Origin: Hirundichthys speculiger
Taxonomy: Eukaryota > Chordata > Actinopteri > Beloniformes > Exocoetidae
Assembly (NCBI GenBank): GCA_018398805.1
Contig: JAGFBZ010000713.1
Span: forward strand, 433,501 to 497,500
Direction: 5' to 3'
Length of the DNA: 64,000 nt
In this document: piece by piece, positions 12,801 to 22,424 of the stretch
Numbering within the stretch: position 1 is the stretch's first letter
Layout: each line of letters starts with the position of its first letter
Notes under the pieces: generated by a model
Told to the model about the DNA's origin: nothing
The model's database searches: none
Seen by the model: only the letters and a program-made list of their open reading frames with translations
Made by a program: the position numbers and the translations under genes

Positions 12801-15800
12801 TTAATTACCTCGAGCCTCGTTCCCGTCATTACATGAACGACAAAGGACACAAAGGTGCGCGAACATGTGCAGCGGGTCTTGAAAGAAGTGAAGTTAATAT
12901 TTTATGTTATTTTTATTCTGATGTGATTTCATTGATTGCAAAGACTTCTGCTAGTGTTTTCATTGCCTTAAACTGCTAGCCAAGTTCACCTGCTGCTATT
13001 TAAATGTAGGTGCTATGTTCTTTGGTACTGAGACTGTTGAACAGTCACTGTTAAAAAAGAAGAGTGTTTAAATAAGTTATTGTTTATTTTATGAGATGAT
13101 AAAAGCTATTAATCTCAGCTTGGATGCAGGCCTATTTATTAATGTACACAGGAAATAAAATGCACAGGAAATTAAACTCTGTTTGCCCACTCAAAAAAAG
13201 TGAAATCGGATCGGAAAAAATCGAAAACCGGCCGATCATCAAAATTAAAAGATCGGAATCGGATCGGGACCCAAAAAACGTGATCGGGACATCCCTACCT
13301 AAAAGATCGTTAATATGCTCAGAAACGAGGGGTTTCAGGCATGGGCAGACAAAAATGGCTCAAAGCACCAGCTGCTTCAAGTTTCGATGAGCCTCACCAA
13401 CACTTCCACCTACATGACTGAGTCGGACCTCCAGAAAGGTCTCTGGGCCCACGCTCCAAGTCCAACAAGAAGTACACAAGCTTCAGTTTACTACGCAATT
13501 TCTATAATATTTTGGCCATTTCCAGGTCTCATACTTTATCAAACAGCTCCTAGAGATTTGGTCAGATCCTTTAAATATTGTTCAGAAAGGAAGCAGAAAG
13601 TTGTCATGAACTGTGAGTTGCAGCACAATAAAGCCATGACTTTGGATTATATGAACCAAGTAGAGTTTTCTACTAGATTAGGACTTCTGAAGACAAAACA
13701 ATATGACTGAACCCAGAGGTGGGCTGCTGACAGTGAATTTGTTTTTTGTTGTTCGACTACCAGCTCAGTGAGCAGCCACCATCACGCCTTCACAATCTGC
13801 AGACACTTGGATTTAAACCAGCAGAAGTGAGAGTCCGTAGCATGTAGCAGTTAGGTCGCTGGTTCTGGTTTTCTGGAGCACATCACATTCTTATCTTCTC
13901 AAACGTGTTAGCCTTTTTAAAATCAGCTGTTCAGTCGTATCAGGACAGACAGATGTAAACCCGTTAACGCTGAACTTGCTGTCTCAGCCCAACAGTTTGT
14001 ACCTGCGTTCCAACGTTTCCAAATCCAGCGTTGGGCTGGCCGAACAACCCCGTGGACGCCCCAAAACCCGTGGCGGTGCTGGTTTGGGCCGTCCCGAACA
14101 ACCCGCCTGTCTGGGTCGCGCCCGTGTTTCCAAACAAGCCCTGAAGAAACATCAACATTTCTCCATTCAAGACATTTGGAGTCATCCATGCTACGCTAGC
14201 CAGACGTTCGTTTCATTAATGAACTAGCAGGAGAAACCTGCTCTCAATATCTGAAGCCAGTGTTAACGTTTAACTAAAGGAAAGTCTCTGGCTTTTTCTC
14301 ATGAAGAAACAAAACCCTCCATCTGTTACAGCTACAGGCGGGAAACCTGACGGAGAATACCCAGAAAACAGCTGGAACTGATGACTACACAGTGTACTAG
14401 TCAGAACAGGGGTGGACCCTGCCTGGACCCTCACCATGGTGCTGGTGTTGGTCTGGCCCATGGTGTTGGTGTTGCCGAAGGAGAAGCCGGTGCTCTGAGC
14501 TGTGGTGGTCTGATTGAAGGGCTTGAAGAGGCTGCCGGCCGGCTGGTTCGGTTGGCCGAACAGACCACCTGTAGTCGCACCGAAACCGGCTTGATCTGTC
14601 AGACGGGACAAAGATACGTATATCTTAAGATGATTAACTGAACTGGAGAGCTGCAGTAATTAACGAGACGTTTCCAGTTCAAGCACTTACTTCCTCCAAA
14701 TGAGGTCTTGTTCTGGCCGAAGGAGAAGCTGGTGTTGGGAGCAGAGGAGCCAAACAGGCCGGTGGTGGTGCTGGATGTAGCCGTGGCTCCTCCAAACAGC
14801 CCACCGGTCCCTGGAGCGATGGGGTTGGTTGGACCCTTTCTGCCCGCCTGGTAGTCCTCCAGCCTCAACTCCTGCAGAGACACAAAACAGCAAGATCACA
14901 TCTGCAATGGAAGAGTTCAATAAACCCAAACATTTCCTCTTAAATAAAAGTTTCCAATCATGACTAAACTCAAATATTAGTATCTGACAAATTACCTCAA
15001 AATTCAATTCAGTTCTCATCAATTCCCCTGGAAGTTTAGAGAATTGTTCATCCCTTAATAACCCGCCTAAATGAACGTGACGGTGCGTCATCTACGAACT
15101 CACCTCCAGAGACTTGTTCTCGTACTCCTTCATGGCGGTGATGCACTGGTGCTTGGTGTTGATGCTCGTGGTCACGCCCGCTTTCACCATCGTGTCACTT
15201 CCTGTTGGAGGCTGAAGGTGTAACGTGAATAAAAACGTCACGTCTGAGCACCTGTTTTCTGATTCAACACATCGCTGTTCAAGTTCAGGAGCCATTTTTA
15301 ATCATCTACACCAGTTTTTCAATCCTGGTCCTCAAGTACCACTGGCCTTCATCTCTTGGACGTTTCCCTGCTCCAACACACCTGGTTTCAATCAAGAGGT
15401 CGCCGACAGACTTGGGCAAACCTTGATGCCGAGCAGATGAGGTGATCCATCCTTTTAAATCAGGTGTGTTGGCGCAGGGACAAGGAGCAGGCTTGTGAAA
15501 CACCAAACTTCTCTCTGCCGTTCACATTTGCTGACCACAACATCATCTGCAGGAAGCTCTGAACTTGTTTTCACTTGTCAGGAATTATTCACAAGAGAGG
15601 ATCAAATTTAGCTCCAACTCTTCAAACCACCAGCTCATTAGGAAAGCCTCTGCACGCCGACGGTTTGTCTGCTGGACCGGAAGTACTCACGTTGAACTTA
15701 ACAGTTGTTCCCGGTTGCTGATTCGCAGAGAACCCTGAACCTCCAAACAGCGAGGCTGAGCCACCGAACGGGTTGGAGGTGGTGTTGGTCGACCCAAACA

Positions 15801-16557
15801 GCCCGCTGCTGGTGCTCGTGCCGAAGCCTGGAGAGTTCGATGACAGGGAGGCTTTTCAATGTCCAGACATTCGTCAGATAAAAAAGGAACGTGACTTCTC
15901 TCAAAACAAGATGTTACGTCATTAGAAACTTAAAAATCACCACGTTTAGGACACCGCCTCTTATCTTTGATTCAAACGATCAACTACTGACATTTTGAGG
16001 CAGATTACAGACTAATCTGGAACAGCTACAACCCATATGTTAAAGTGTGAACTGAACAGAATAAAAACAAAGTCTGGAGGATTCTCACTTCCAAAAGAGG
16101 TGGGTTTGTTGGTGCCGAAGGCATTGTTGGGCTGGGAGAAGAGCCCACCGCTGGTGCCTGTTCCCGCGCTGCCGAACAGGCCGGTGGAAGTGCCGCTGCC
16201 TCCACCGAAGAAGCCGGTGCTGGTGGAGGAAGTGGCGGGCTGGTTGAAGGTGTTGGACCCGAACAGACCGCCTGGAGAGAGCAGAGGATCGGGTTAACAC
16301 ATGTTCCAAGTCCTGGAGACAGCTGCAACAGCTGGACCGGTCAGATGGCTCACTAAATAATCTGATTATTGCCTTGGTTTTTGTTTTTAACCCCTTCCTA
16401 ACGGGGCCTAGTGTATTAGTATCAAGTAAATATCACAGTAAAGGTAACAGATGAGAGCGGAGGTCACCAATGTTGGTTTTCTGGATTTAGTTTGGTGACC
16501 CCCAACCCCCCCAACTCACTATTTATGGTACCAAAGTTGTTTTATTGTTGAACACTG

Positions 16558-16588
<31 letters not shown>

Positions 16589-17538
16589 ATGGACTTACCA
16601 TTTTACAATATGTTGGCTGTTTTAATTGTGTTTTGTTCGGGTGGAAATGTCATGCTGCAGGGTTTCAGTTGGTTTGGCTTTTTTATATTAGTATTTTAGT
16701 GTTTGGATATTTGGTTCTTCTGTATTTCTCTCTTTGTGTAGTGCGTTGGGCTTTGATTAACAGAACTTCTGCCTCTCGGTCTCCTGCATTGGAGTCTTAA
16801 CCCTGAATCGTGAAGGTACAAACCAGCCAACAGAGGGAGGCTGAGTGGAGCATGTGATGGTTTATTGACCTCCTGCAACTAAAATGATCTTTACAGGAAT
16901 AGACCGGAGCTTTTCCCTGTTTATTTGGCATATTTATCTGCTGAGAAGATCTGATTGAACAATACAAGTCAAACATATCAGCAGTTATCTCAAAGAACTG
17001 GGAAGTGATTAAAACCGTGGAGACGGTAGTTTCCTCTCTGGGTTTAGTTTTTTCTTCCAGGGCAGGTAGCAGAACTTCAAGGCACATGGATGAATCAAAA
17101 ACCACATCATAAGATTAAAGAAAAGCGCACAAACCAGGTTTATTTTGTGTGGAGCCAAACAGTCCTCCTGCGTTGGTGGTCGCCCCGAATGTAGACGCCC
17201 CGAAGCCCCCTGCTGTCCCAAAGCTGGCATCTGTTAACGTGATAAGAGACAATCTGACCACGGTTCACCAGCACCAGACTGACCTGTGATCAGTCAACTA
17301 TTAAGACAATAACTTTAATAAGCAGAGACCCCATTAAAATAACCTGGAGACATCTTGTCATGAAAATCAGACAAACAAGCTAAAATCTGTGTTAATCTGC
17401 AGGACTCTGTTGGACCCACTGGTGTGAGTCTGAACAAATAAATAAGAGAATAAATGACTTACTTTGCTGACCAAAGGTGGACGAAGTGCCGAACCCCGTC
17501 GCGCCTCCAAACGGAGTGCCAAATGAGTTGTTGAACAT
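662..17538 (-). CDS. nup98: nup98: Nup98-Nup96 precursor (partial, 21 coding exons)
   Basis: Encodes the nuclear-pore FG nucleoporin Nup98 fused to the start of Nup96. Exons by eye (minus strand, 5' to 3'): 17463-17569 (ATG at 17538), 17135-17230, 16089-16271, 15691-15827, 15104-15211, 14691-14871, 14435-14595, 14003-14140, 10576-10711, 10346-10438, 9710-9847, 9361-9494, 8851-9038, 8653-8769, 5194-5389, 4907-5009, 4380-4494, 4154-4292, 2835-3013, 2482-2643, 662-898. All junctions are GT-AG. Coding length is 3017 nt, which is 1005 codons plus two surplus bases. Order of parts: N-terminal GLFG/FG repeats (about a dozen GLFG), GLEBS-like Rae1-binding segment near residues 160-213, more FG repeats, a conserved LTDPNA...[12 protein letters not shown] linker, the [18 protein letters not shown] region, the autoproteolytic domain ending in HFSKYG, then the Nup96 N-terminus. 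The gene continues past the left edge. The two extra bases (exons 4380-4494 and 2835-3013) break the frame as written. Confidence 0.93.
899..2481. other. nup98 intron, no other feature seen
   Basis: AT-rich intron of about 1.6 kb between the cleavage-site exon and the Nup96 exon. I see no repeat family or ORF with recognisable similarity. Minus-strand AATAAA hexamers occur (for example 1211-1216), which alone does not prove a polyadenylation site. Confidence 0.6.
2482..2643 (-). CDS. nup98: nup98 exon with the Nup98/Nup96 autocleavage site
   Basis: Starts [17 protein letters not shown]. The HF|S tripeptide is the established self-cleavage point of the Nup98 precursor; here it falls at about F876/S877 when the two surplus bases are ignored. 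The exon is 54 codons, phase 0 to 0, after an acceptor with a long CT tract. The donor is GTAGAG at 2481-2476. Reading through the donor stays open for 19 more codons to a stop at 2422-2424, so a retained-intron Nup98-only end is formally possible. Confidence 0.9.
2835..3013 (-). CDS. nup98: nup98 exon, autoproteolytic domain, +1 frameshift and stop
   Basis: Encodes a stretch starting [15 protein letters not shown] and running to [11 protein letters not shown], matching the middle of the domain. The exon is 179 nt, where 178 fits the phases. A run of three C on the minus strand (plus positions 2860-2862) where two are expected turns ...[10 protein letters not shown] into a TGA stop. One base downstream the expected ETGSWVFE reading resumes up to the donor GTCAGT. 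This is the second one-base surplus in the same domain. Confidence 0.85.
3014..4153. other. nup98 intron, content not recognised
   Basis: Intron of 1.1 kb. Short open frames on the plus strand between 3380 and 4008 have no recognisable similarity and no splice logic. I treat the DNA as unclassified intron, possibly an old repeat. Confidence 0.5.
4380..4494 (-). CDS. nup98: nup98 exon, start of autoproteolytic domain, +1 frameshift
   Basis: The exon begins in phase with [20 protein letters not shown], the known start of the Nup98 autoproteolytic domain. Its length is 115 nt, where the flanking phases need 114. Near 4414-4420 the minus strand reads GGGAGAG where the family sequence ([21 protein letters not shown]) would need one base fewer. 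After that point the expected residues are encoded only in the next frame, up to a normal donor GTAACG at 4379-4374. This is either a base-calling or assembly error or a real lesion. Confidence 0.85.
5534..7255 (-). mobile_element. Rex3 (RTE-clade) LINE, 5'-truncated, in nup98 intron
   Basis: Non-LTR retrotransposon fragment. It contains both classic Rex3 primer-site sequences (near 6441-6462 and 6889-6907). The minus-strand reading frame from 7255 to 5953 carries reverse transcriptase: [41 protein letters not shown] and the catalytic FADD. A frameshift near 5990-6010 moves the C-terminal part ([15 protein letters not shown], ending about 5560) to another frame. A GAC-type tandem tail lies at 5534-5548. 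The flanking 12-bp direct repeats CCAACAGCTGAC at 5522-5533 and 7256-7267 are the target duplication. The endonuclease is missing, so the copy is dead but looks fairly young. Confidence 0.93.
7389..8390 (+). mobile_element. hAT-like element with BED zinc-finger relic
   Basis: The ends are imperfect inverted repeats (TAGGGTACTATGGAATCCG against the complement of CGGATTTCATAGGGCCCTA), bounded by CACAAT direct repeats at 7383-7388 and 8391-8396. Around 7690-7830 the plus strand reads [11 protein letters not shown] followed, after a stop, by SEKHK. This is the C-x2-C...H pattern of BED fingers in hAT transposases and CGG-binding proteins. The rest is AT-rich and non-coding, so it is a non-autonomous or decayed copy in the same nup98 intron as Rex3. 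Confidence 0.7.
11384..11977. mobile_element. MITE with TA flanks (Tc1/mariner-type ends)
   Basis: About 590 bp ending in matching inverted repeats, GGGGAGAATGGGGTAATG on the left and its complement-like CATTACCCCACTCTCCCC on the right, each flanked by TA. Internal copies of the GGGGTAAAATGAGACA motif occur near 11770. No coding capacity. It lies in the 3.3-kb nup98 intron. Confidence 0.75.
12168..13297 (+). mobile_element. hAT element copy 1 (8-bp TSD CCTAAAAG)
   Basis: Terminal inverted repeats begin TAGGGATGTCCCGATC, and the element is flanked by the perfect 8-bp duplication CCTAAAAG (12160-12167 and 13298-13305). That duplication length is diagnostic of the hAT superfamily. A plus-strand transposase remnant at 12660-12850 reads [19 protein letters not shown] and [15 protein letters not shown], like the N-terminal part of ZBED/hAT transposases. 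The rest of the transposase is deleted. It sits in a nup98 intron. Confidence 0.9.
15104..15211 (-). CDS. nup98: nup98 exon carrying the core of the GLEBS motif
   Basis: This 36-codon exon (phase 0 to 0) starts [12 protein letters not shown] and ends KEYENKSLE. With the end of the previous exon (GTTVKFN) and the start of the next ([14 protein letters not shown]) it forms the Gle2/Rae1-binding GLEBS region known in vertebrate Nup98. It is the longest stretch of the N-terminal half without FG repeats. No lesion is visible. Confidence 0.93.
15310..15505. repeat. Fold-back repeat (hAT-type MITE-like) in nup98 intron
   Basis: The left part carries CCTGCTCCAACACACCTG and the right part its complement-like CAGGTGTGTTGGCGCAGG, with AATCCTGGTCCTCAAG at the outer left end. 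This is the layout of a common fish fold-back MITE. The right arm is degraded and no target duplication is certain. Confidence 0.6.
16558..16581. repeat. poly-T run (24 T) in nup98 intron
   Basis: Uninterrupted homopolymer visible in the sequence. On the minus (gene) strand it is poly-A and could be the tail of an old retroposed insert. Nothing recognisable adjoins it. Confidence 0.8.
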
Positions 17539-17569
17539 GTTGTCCTGCTAACAGGACCTCATAAGTCTC
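17463..17569 (-). CDS. nup98: nup98 first coding exon with start codon
   Basis: A pyrimidine-rich acceptor ending CCTGCAG precedes 31 nt of 5' UTR, then ATG at 17538-17536. The 25 codons begin [17 protein letters not shown], matching the strongly conserved vertebrate Nup98 N-terminus. One base (A) is left for the next exon. The donor is GTAAGT. The start is chosen by homology and by its place just after the splice junction. Confidence 0.95.
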
Positions 17570-18169
17570 CTGCAGGGACAGAAACGAGAACGTGACCTAA
17601 TAATCACGGTATTCTTAATTCCTGTACAAATGTCATAAAACACTTGCATGAAAATAATTTCACAACATCCTGTGATTTTCTTGTCACACTAAAACATTAG
17701 AAGCCTAAATCTTATCAAAATGAAACTTTCACATTAAACCGGCACAGAAGGAGATTTCATTTTAAATGAACAAAAATTATAGTGCAACAAATAAAGAAAC
17801 AGTTACTTATACAAATTACAATAAAATGTTAACAGGTGCAAACATTAAACTTGACAGCGATTGTTCTTTTCCAGATAAAGAAATACTACTCTATCATGCT
17901 GAATGTTCATTTCAGGTTTAAATGAAGAAATGTCAGCAAATGTCCGTTCTCTGGTTTTAAAAGTGATCTCAGAGAAGTAATGTGCCCATTGACACTGAAC
18001 AGCCTCTCCGAGGGCTGGACGATGCTCACGGAGACGGGCCGGTAGAGACAGTCGACAGTCACTTACAAGACTTGAATGAGGCTGATATTACATAACCGAC
18101 TGCGATAATGACATTAAATCAAACACAAACTGTAATCGTTATCGTTGTTAAATTTTGCCACATTTTACA

Positions 18170-18600
18170 GTGATACCAGTAACCGTTCCATGCCAATCAT
18201 GTCCAAACAGTTCGGTTTTAGTTCCATCAGACCAGGACACGTCTCCAGAAATGAAGCTCTTTGTCCCTGTGAGCATCTACAAACTGTAATCTGTCTCTTC
18301 TGGAGTAATGTCTTCTTCCTGGCCGAGTGGTCCTTCAGTCCTTGTTGGTCCAGAACTGGTTTCTCTGTGGATGATGACCCTCTCTGACCAGCTTCAGCAG
18401 CATCTTCACCAGCTGTTGGGCTGGTGGAGGTCCACAACTCTCTTCCTGATATCTTGGCTGATATCTTTTGATTTTCCAGTGATGTCACACCAGGAATCAG
18501 TGTGTTTGGTGTTAAAATACATCCACAGGTGTGCCTCTAATTAACTCAGATGTTGTCAATTAACCAATCAGAAGCTTCCAAAGCCATGACATCATCATCA
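18170..18600 (-). mobile_element. Tc1-like transposon fragment in nup98 intron 1
   Basis: Minus-strand fragments match the Tc1 transposase layout: a part like SGRELWTSTSP, then LKDHSARKKTLLQKR (family LKGHSARKKPLLQKRHKK), then, in other frames, parts like WSDETKIELFG. The reading frame is broken several times, and no intact terminal inverted repeats were found. Confidence 0.75.
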
Positions 18601-19401
18601 GGGCTTGAACAGATTGTTTGATACTGTTTATATAAACAAACATTATTCTGGCTTTGTGTTTGGCGGATTTTTCCGTTTCGACTGGTCCAGTGTGTAAAAG
18701 CCAGTGGGGTAAAAATGGGGGAACGTGTTTCTGGATGTCAGTATGAAACCGCTTGGTACTTTTCTGTCAGGTCTTTAATTAGAGGCAGCAGGAGGCTTTT
18801 GGCCTCGAGGGCATCCAGAAGTCTACTGGACATCACGTCTAAAGTAAATAACTGTGTATACTGTTGCGGTTGACGGTTGGTTAGTTAGTTTATAAAGACA
18901 GCTCATGCTGTTAACGCTCAGTTTCAGTGTTTGTACTGACGCATGTCAGCAGATGTTCCAGCACATGTGGCTGACACCTGAGATCTCAGCTCCACGTGCA
19001 GCTGCCCTACTGCTCGTCGACCACCAACAGACCCAGACACGGTGGGTAAGTTCTGGAGTCCACAAGAAACTCTTCACCTGGAGATTCCGAGCCGGAGCGG
19101 ACCGAACCAGACCAGGCCAGGCCAGCTTCTCGTGAATCCAGGAAACCGCGGCTGACGCTACTTCCGGTCGGGCTAACAACAAGTTAACTCTACGACTTCA
19201 GAGGACGGAGAGAAGTTACTACGGCTGCTCCGACCGCCTGGCAGCCTCCACCTGCGGGCCCGCGTGAACTCTTATCTCCGTCTGTGAGTTAGACAGACAC
19301 AAACGCTTCCGTTCGATAACGACGTCAGGCTAGCGTTAGCCGGCTAGCTGGCCTCCGCGCCCTCTGAGGCTAACGGCCACAGCAGCGTTTGAATATAAAC
19401 A

Positions 19402-19530
19402 AACTTACCGTGAAAAGAGAGACGCTGCCGGGGTGTCCGGCGTCTCTGCCGGTCCTCCTCCTGTAGAATTGAAGCCACCGACTCCGAAAACGTTATCGGC
19501 TCAGAGGGTCTTCAGCTGCGCGGACGTTCA
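19402..19530 (-). promoter_or_regulatory. nup98: nup98 non-coding first exon and likely promoter region
   Basis: A good donor (CACG|GTAAGTT) puts the end of a non-coding first exon at 19409, and it splices to the acceptor at 17570. Upstream sequence to about 19600 is rich in CpG compared with the surrounding introns, as in TATA-less housekeeping promoters. The transcription start is not visible in the sequence, so the outer boundary is a guess. Confidence 0.55.
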
Positions 19531-19639
19531 ACAGCAAGGAGGGAAAAAAACGGTTCTGCCAGCGTCATCACGCACTTACATGCGTCATGCCGCCGACGTA
19601 GCGTGCTGTTTACGTACGTGACGCATGATGTTTTTCAAA

Positions 19640-20717
19640 ACCCTACGTTAACCACGGATGTAAGATACCAGTGGTTTCTGTTTCGATCTCAAAGCTAGGG
19701 CGAGTGTCAATACGGCATATTTAAAAGTCTTGTTGTGTACACTGGAACATAGATTACTTTTGATTTTCATGTTGAAGTTGCATCAAAATGCACATAAAAA
19801 CTTACCATTAAGACATTGCTTGGTCTATGAACAAATCAAACCTCTCTATTTTGGTTTTCTTTTATTTTTTAAACAAAAACAGATAAAACACGGTTTATTC
19901 TTCAACATTCACACATAAATTCAGAACTGTTGATGGCCAAGTGACTAATAGAAACATAAAGAGTTGCTCCAATTCTTTCCCTCTCAATAAAACTTGCCCT
20001 TTTTCTCCGCAAGCCTCACCTGTTCCTTAACAAGTGAGTGAAATACAGAGCGGTAGAGAAACAGGCCTAATTTCATTTAAGTCTGTACCAGCACTGTGGT
20101 TTTGTACAATATATATGCTGCTCACATTTTACTGAGTTAACAGTTGTTTGATCACCAATTACCTGGTAATTCCTGTGTTTCTGAAATACCTCCACTATAA
20201 AACTCATCCTGAATGAAGTTGGATGATCTGTCTATATATTCCACCATTTCATTATACTCTTGTTTGGGAAATTAAAAAAAAAAAAAAAAAAAAATTTCAT
20301 GGGATTTTAGGTGTTGCCACAATGCCTGACTATTTTGTCACATTAATATTTACATTAATACAGCCTCTGTTCTAAACTGAGTAAGTGGAAGGAAAAGTAG
20401 TTCAAAAGGAAACATTGAGAAAAGGAACAAAAATACAATGGAATTAAATAAATTTAAATAAATAAATAAACCAATTTTTTTACATGAGGATTGAACCTTA
20501 CAACTTGACCACAAGGATCAAAATATTGATATTTTGGTCTTGATCTGCACATCCCTAATGTTAACCCTTGTATATTAACCCAAATTGACCCCTTTTTTTT
20601 TAAGGTTTTTGTGGCTCAAGTGCCTCTTATTGACAGTGGAGATAGATAGAAAAACAAGGCAAAGAGAGCAGAGAAGACATGCAGCAAAGGGTCTCAGGGT
20701 TATCTAAGAGACATGCT
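19640..20717. other. Intergenic DNA, nothing recognised
   Basis: AT-rich spacer upstream of nup98 with a poly-A run near 20274-20294. No ORF with recognisable similarity, no splice-consistent exon and no classifiable repeat. Confidence 0.55.
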
Positions 20718-20767
20718 GAGCGCACGTTCAGCACAGACATAAAGCAGGCCGTGCTGAACGTGCGCTC
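20718..20767. repeat. Perfect 17-bp inverted repeat with 16-nt loop
   Basis: GAGCGCACGTTCAGCAC at 20718-20734 is the exact reverse complement of 20751-20767. The right arm lies in the first residues (VLNVRSV) of the L2-like endonuclease relic, so the left arm looks like an inverted partial copy of that segment. Confidence 0.85.
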
Positions 20768-21165
20768 GGTTTCGAATAAATCTTTTATTATAAATGATTT
20801 AATTTTAGATAGAAAACTTGGGCACTGACGCACGTTTTTAATTTTTAATTTTTTTAATTTTTAATTTTCAACAAGAGTGGGCAGGAAAGGAGGTGGAACG
20901 GCCTCGATCACAAGGGCAACATTCTTATCAAATGAAGTTTCTTTAAACAAGTTTTCATCATTTGAATACCACGCCTTTGTTTTTAGCAGCCCTCCTATTC
21001 TCTGTATAACTGTCTACAGACCACCACAGTACTCCACTGCTTTTATCACACAGTTCTCTGAGCTTTTAACCATTATTCATGCAAAGTACAACAGGATTTT
21101 AATAGCTGGTCACTTGAATCTTCACATCAACAGGCCTACATCACAGTCACTTCTGTTTTTAAACA
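20741..21165 (+). pseudogene. L2/CR1-type LINE endonuclease relic
   Basis: The plus strand reads VLNVRSVSNKSFIINDLILD, then after an AT-rich break GGGTASI, then ITVYRPPQYSTAFITQFSEL and ILIAGHLNLHI. These correspond to the N-terminal endonuclease of L2/CR1-group LINEs, where the usual motif is GDFNIH. The catalytic D and N-region is altered (GHLNLH) and the frame is interrupted. No RT follows. Confidence 0.75.
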
Positions 21166-21789
21166 GGTCAGATCATCAAATAGAGCTCCGTGGCTCTGGT
21201 GTCAAGCTGGAAAAGGTTGACACCATGAATTTATTTCCGATATGTCTGAAACTGTTGGTGGTCGAGGAGGGACAGGAACATTAATTGTTCCTGATCTTCA
21301 AATGCGCATCCAATGATTCGTTCTGCAGTATTTTAAAAGGCACATCAGCTGTGCCAAGACGCACAGCTGTCCCAGACTCCCAGCACCCCCTGCTGAGAAA
21401 TATGTTCTCGCGGCTCTGCCAGGCCGTGTTTACCGTGAGGACACCAACTATCTGGGACTTTCAGGTAGCCAATAGGAGTTGTCTGTGTAAAAATATTTAT
21501 ATGTATATATCAGTCCAGAGGAGGAGGAGGAAGGAAGGGGAGGAAGCTCTACAGCATAGTCCCAGACGAGCTGCACACGAGAGCTGCTTTGATCTGGATG
21601 AAGAGACGCTACATAGCAGTTTGCAGGTAGCGCAACCTGCTCTTAAAGGCAATGGCTACTGACGCACTTATTGGTTTAACAGGTGGAACGCCCTAATCAG
21701 TCCTATGCATAATATATCGGTTAGCACAGGTTAAGATTGCAGATTTAGGGAGGTGGAAGTTGCGTTCTTTGCGGGGGAATCCCCCCCCC

Positions 21790-22252
21790 GCTACCCGCTA
21801 TCCCTTAATAGCAGCTTTAGGAGGTTTGGAGGAAGATCGGGCCCATAATCTCTCCAGCGTGTCCTGGGTCTGCCCTGTGGTCTCCTCCCAGTTGGACATT
21901 CCCAAAACTCCTCTCCAGGGAGGCGTCCGGGGGGGCATCCTAACCAGATGAACCACCTCAACTGGCTCCTCTCGATGTGAAGGAGCAGCGGCTCTACTCT
22001 GAGTCTCTCCCGAATGACTGAACTTCTCACCTTATCTCGAAGGGAGAGTCCAGCCACCCTGCGGAGAAAACTCATTCCAGCCACTTGTATCCGCGGTCTT
22101 GTTCTATCAGTCTCTACCTACAGTTCATGACCATAGGTGAGGGTTGGAACAAAGATCTACCGGTAAACAGAGAGCCTTGCCTTTTGGCTCAGCTCTCTCT
22201 TCACCACAACAGACAAGTACAGAGTCACCACCACAGCAGACGCTGTACCAAT
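21790..22252 (-). mobile_element. Rex3 3' fragment, inverted
   Basis: Minus-strand reading from about 22085 to 21800 gives [35 protein letters not shown] and [15 protein letters not shown], the C-terminal tail of the Rex3 ORF. It lies head-to-head with the larger Rex3 copy that starts about 22425. The outer end is a C-rich run. Confidence 0.85.
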
Positions 22253-22424
22253 CCAGAATCAGAAGCTTTATTGTCATTGAGCCAGCATCCCAGCACAACG
22301 AAATGATATCCAGTACATTATCCAAGAAAACATACAGAAAAACAAAACAACATATTGGACAAGGGTCGACGATGCCACATAGCGGCGCTGCGTACTTATT
22401 AGATGAAAATGAGATCACATTTCA
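22253..22424. repeat. Short interspersed repeat with TTTATTGTCAT motif
   Basis: Begins AGAATCAGAAGCTTTATTGTC and contains AACGAAATG, typical of a short fish repeat family. The 201-bp insert at 62651 carries a similar TTTATTGTCAT core. No coding. It separates two Rex3 pieces. Confidence 0.5.

Noticed and set aside
19433..19621. Divergent 62-codon gene on the plus strand at the nup98 promoter
   Set aside because: No similarity and no splice sites; CpG-rich promoter DNA often gives chance frames.
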